This document shows positions 5,281 to 5,999 of a DNA stretch of 5,999 nucleotides, piece by piece. The DNA lies in assembly GCA_001873075.1 (NCBI GenBank), contig MNYL01000131.1:1-5999 (forward strand). The letters run 5' to 3'. How positions within the stretch are numbered: position 1 is the stretch's first letter; every line of letters starts with the position of its first letter. The notes under the pieces were generated by a model. The model was given only the letters and a program-made list of their open reading frames with translations. It was not told the origin of the DNA and searched no databases. The translations under genes and the position numbers were made by a program. The DNA is from Fibrobacteres bacterium CG2_30_45_31. GTDB taxonomy: Bacteria > Fibrobacterota > Fibrobacteria > Fibrobacterales > Fibrobacteraceae.

Positions 5281-5999
5281 TTATTGGCGCCCGAGTAAAT
5301 CATATTGACGAAGAAGTTGCCTCAATTGTTGTGGTTTAAGAATCGGTTTGATTCCTGTGGAGCTTATTTCTCTCACACTCACATCGTCGATCCAGATCTC
5401 AGATACGACTCCTCCAAGATCAAATTCAATGCGCCCCTTCAAATCAGTGGGTTCCTGCATGGTGAAGGAGAAGGAATAGGATTCCATGGTGGTGCTAAGG
5501 GATACGGTATCTTTGCCGTAGGTGGTCCATGGCGATACATTCTGGTTCGCGGCAACAGCGATGTCACGGGCCACCGAAGCGCGAGCATTGAAACTCACCT
5601 GATAGGTTTTCCCTTTTTCGAAGGGGATGTTGACTTGGCTGAATTGTACATGCCAATTTTGAGTGCCTGGCGTGGTAACGGAGACATGGTAGGTTTCGCC
5701 GTCAAGACTTCCGCTTGCTGAGGCCCCTTCATAGCTTCCGACCGGTTGCCATTTAATTCCACCCTGGGAAAAATCGCCATTCCACACCAGTTCTCCCTCG
5801 GGGGGCGCAATTGGGTCTACGACCGATCCCCCCTCAGTTTGGTATACTCGGACATAATCTACTTGCATGGTCTGGGGAAAGCGGGAATCATCCACGCCAT
5901 TCGCACCGCCCCAACTTCCGCCGACGGCGATGTTTAAAATCAGATGAAAGCGCTTGTCGAAAGGCCAGGTGGTATATCCGGTATTTTCATTGGCGAAGC
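5281..5999 (-). CDS. GH16 laminarinase-like enzyme with CBM4-type module, C-terminal part, runs off the right edge
   Basis: The reading frame is open to the window edge and shows 238 residues. The first visible part, FANENTGYTTWPFDKRFHLI followed by LNIAVGGSWGG and then FPQTMQVDYVRVYQ, is the characteristic last quarter of a GH16 endo-beta-1,3-glucanase. The catalytic ExDxxE motif lies outside the window, so activity is inferred. A short linker (TEGGSVVDPIAPPEGE) leads to a beta-sandwich of about 135 residues: NGDFSQGG, then NWHVQFSQVNIPFEKGKTYQ, ending EIWIDDVSVREI. It matches the CBM4/9 carbohydrate-binding family, whose members often bind beta-1,3-glucan. The C-terminus is a basic tail ending RQYDLLGRQ. 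A GTG at 5893-5895 codes an internal Val of the GH16 domain and is not a start. GH64 follows after 18 bases, so the two enzymes are co-transcribed and probably act on the same glucan. Confidence 0.92.
   Translation of the reverse strand, partial: FANENTGYTTWPFDKRFHLILNIAVGGSWGGANGVDDSRFPQTMQVDYVRVYQTEGGSVVDPIAPPEGELVWNGDFSQGGIKWQPVGSYEGASASGSLDGETYHVSVTTPGTQNWHVQFSQVNIPFEKGKTYQVSFNARASVARDIAVAANQNVSPWTTYGKDTVSLSTTMESYSFSFTMQEPTDLKGRIEFDLGGVVSEIWIDDVSVREISSTGIKPILKPQQLRQLLRQYDLLGRQ

Noticed and set aside
5501..5511. Perfect palindrome GATACGGTATC
   Set aside because: It lies inside the CBM4-coding region, is short, and does not match the half-sites of the candidate operator.
5281..5895. A separate 204-residue gene starting at GTG 5895
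   Set aside because: The frame continues unbroken to the edge and the upstream residues are the conserved end of a GH16 domain, so the GTG is internal.
1..5999. CRISPR array, insertion sequence, tRNA or prophage genes
   Set aside because: No regularly spaced repeats, transposase motifs, terminal inverted repeats, cloverleaf sequences or phage proteins were seen on either strand.

Overview
The window looks like chromosome of a Fibrobacter-type bacterium (Fibrobacterota), a plant-fibre degrader. The strongest reason is the glucanase at 2654-3565. It is a circularly permuted GH16 lichenase that follows, from memory and residue by residue, the well-known Fibrobacter succinogenes 1,3-1,4-beta-glucanase. 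Short basic tails on the secreted enzymes and the absence of SusC/SusD-type genes fit the same group. No database search was possible, so the taxon is an inference.

Layout, left to right. (1) 1-293, minus strand: the N-terminal part of a papain-like (C1) cysteine peptidase that runs off the left edge. (2) 294-772: AT-rich, mostly non-coding DNA with a likely promoter for the peptidase and one doubtful ten-codon ORF. (3) 773-1288, plus strand: a small integral membrane protein of the HXXEE family, in visibly AT-richer DNA than the glucanase genes. (4) 1291-2649, minus strand: a transcription regulator with two successive GntR-like winged-helix domains and a LacI/periplasmic-binding-protein-like sensor domain. 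(5) 2654-3565, minus strand: the permuted lichenase, 4 bases upstream of the regulator and evidently co-transcribed with it. (6) 3566-3885: an intergenic region holding an operator-like repeat cluster (3648-3673) for the lichenase-regulator unit and an intrinsic terminator (3783-3814) for the genes to its right. (7) 3886-5262, minus strand: a secreted GH64 beta-1,3-glucanase. (8) 5281-5999, minus strand: the C-terminal part of a GH16 laminarinase-like enzyme with a CBM4-type module, cut by the right edge and 18 bases upstream of GH64.

Read together, the right two thirds of the window is a beta-glucan degradation locus in two minus-strand transcription units. The first is GH16-CBM4 then GH64 then the terminator; the second is the permuted lichenase then its regulator. 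The predicted activities are complementary: endo-cleavage of beta-1,3-glucan, release of beta-1,3-oligosaccharides by GH64, and cleavage of mixed-linkage cereal glucan. The regulator probably senses a sugar and acts on the palindrome/direct-repeat cluster ahead of the lichenase. All three secreted enzymes end in a basic tail with the pattern [YF]-[DN]-[LI]-x-G-R, which suggests a common C-terminal sorting or anchoring signal.
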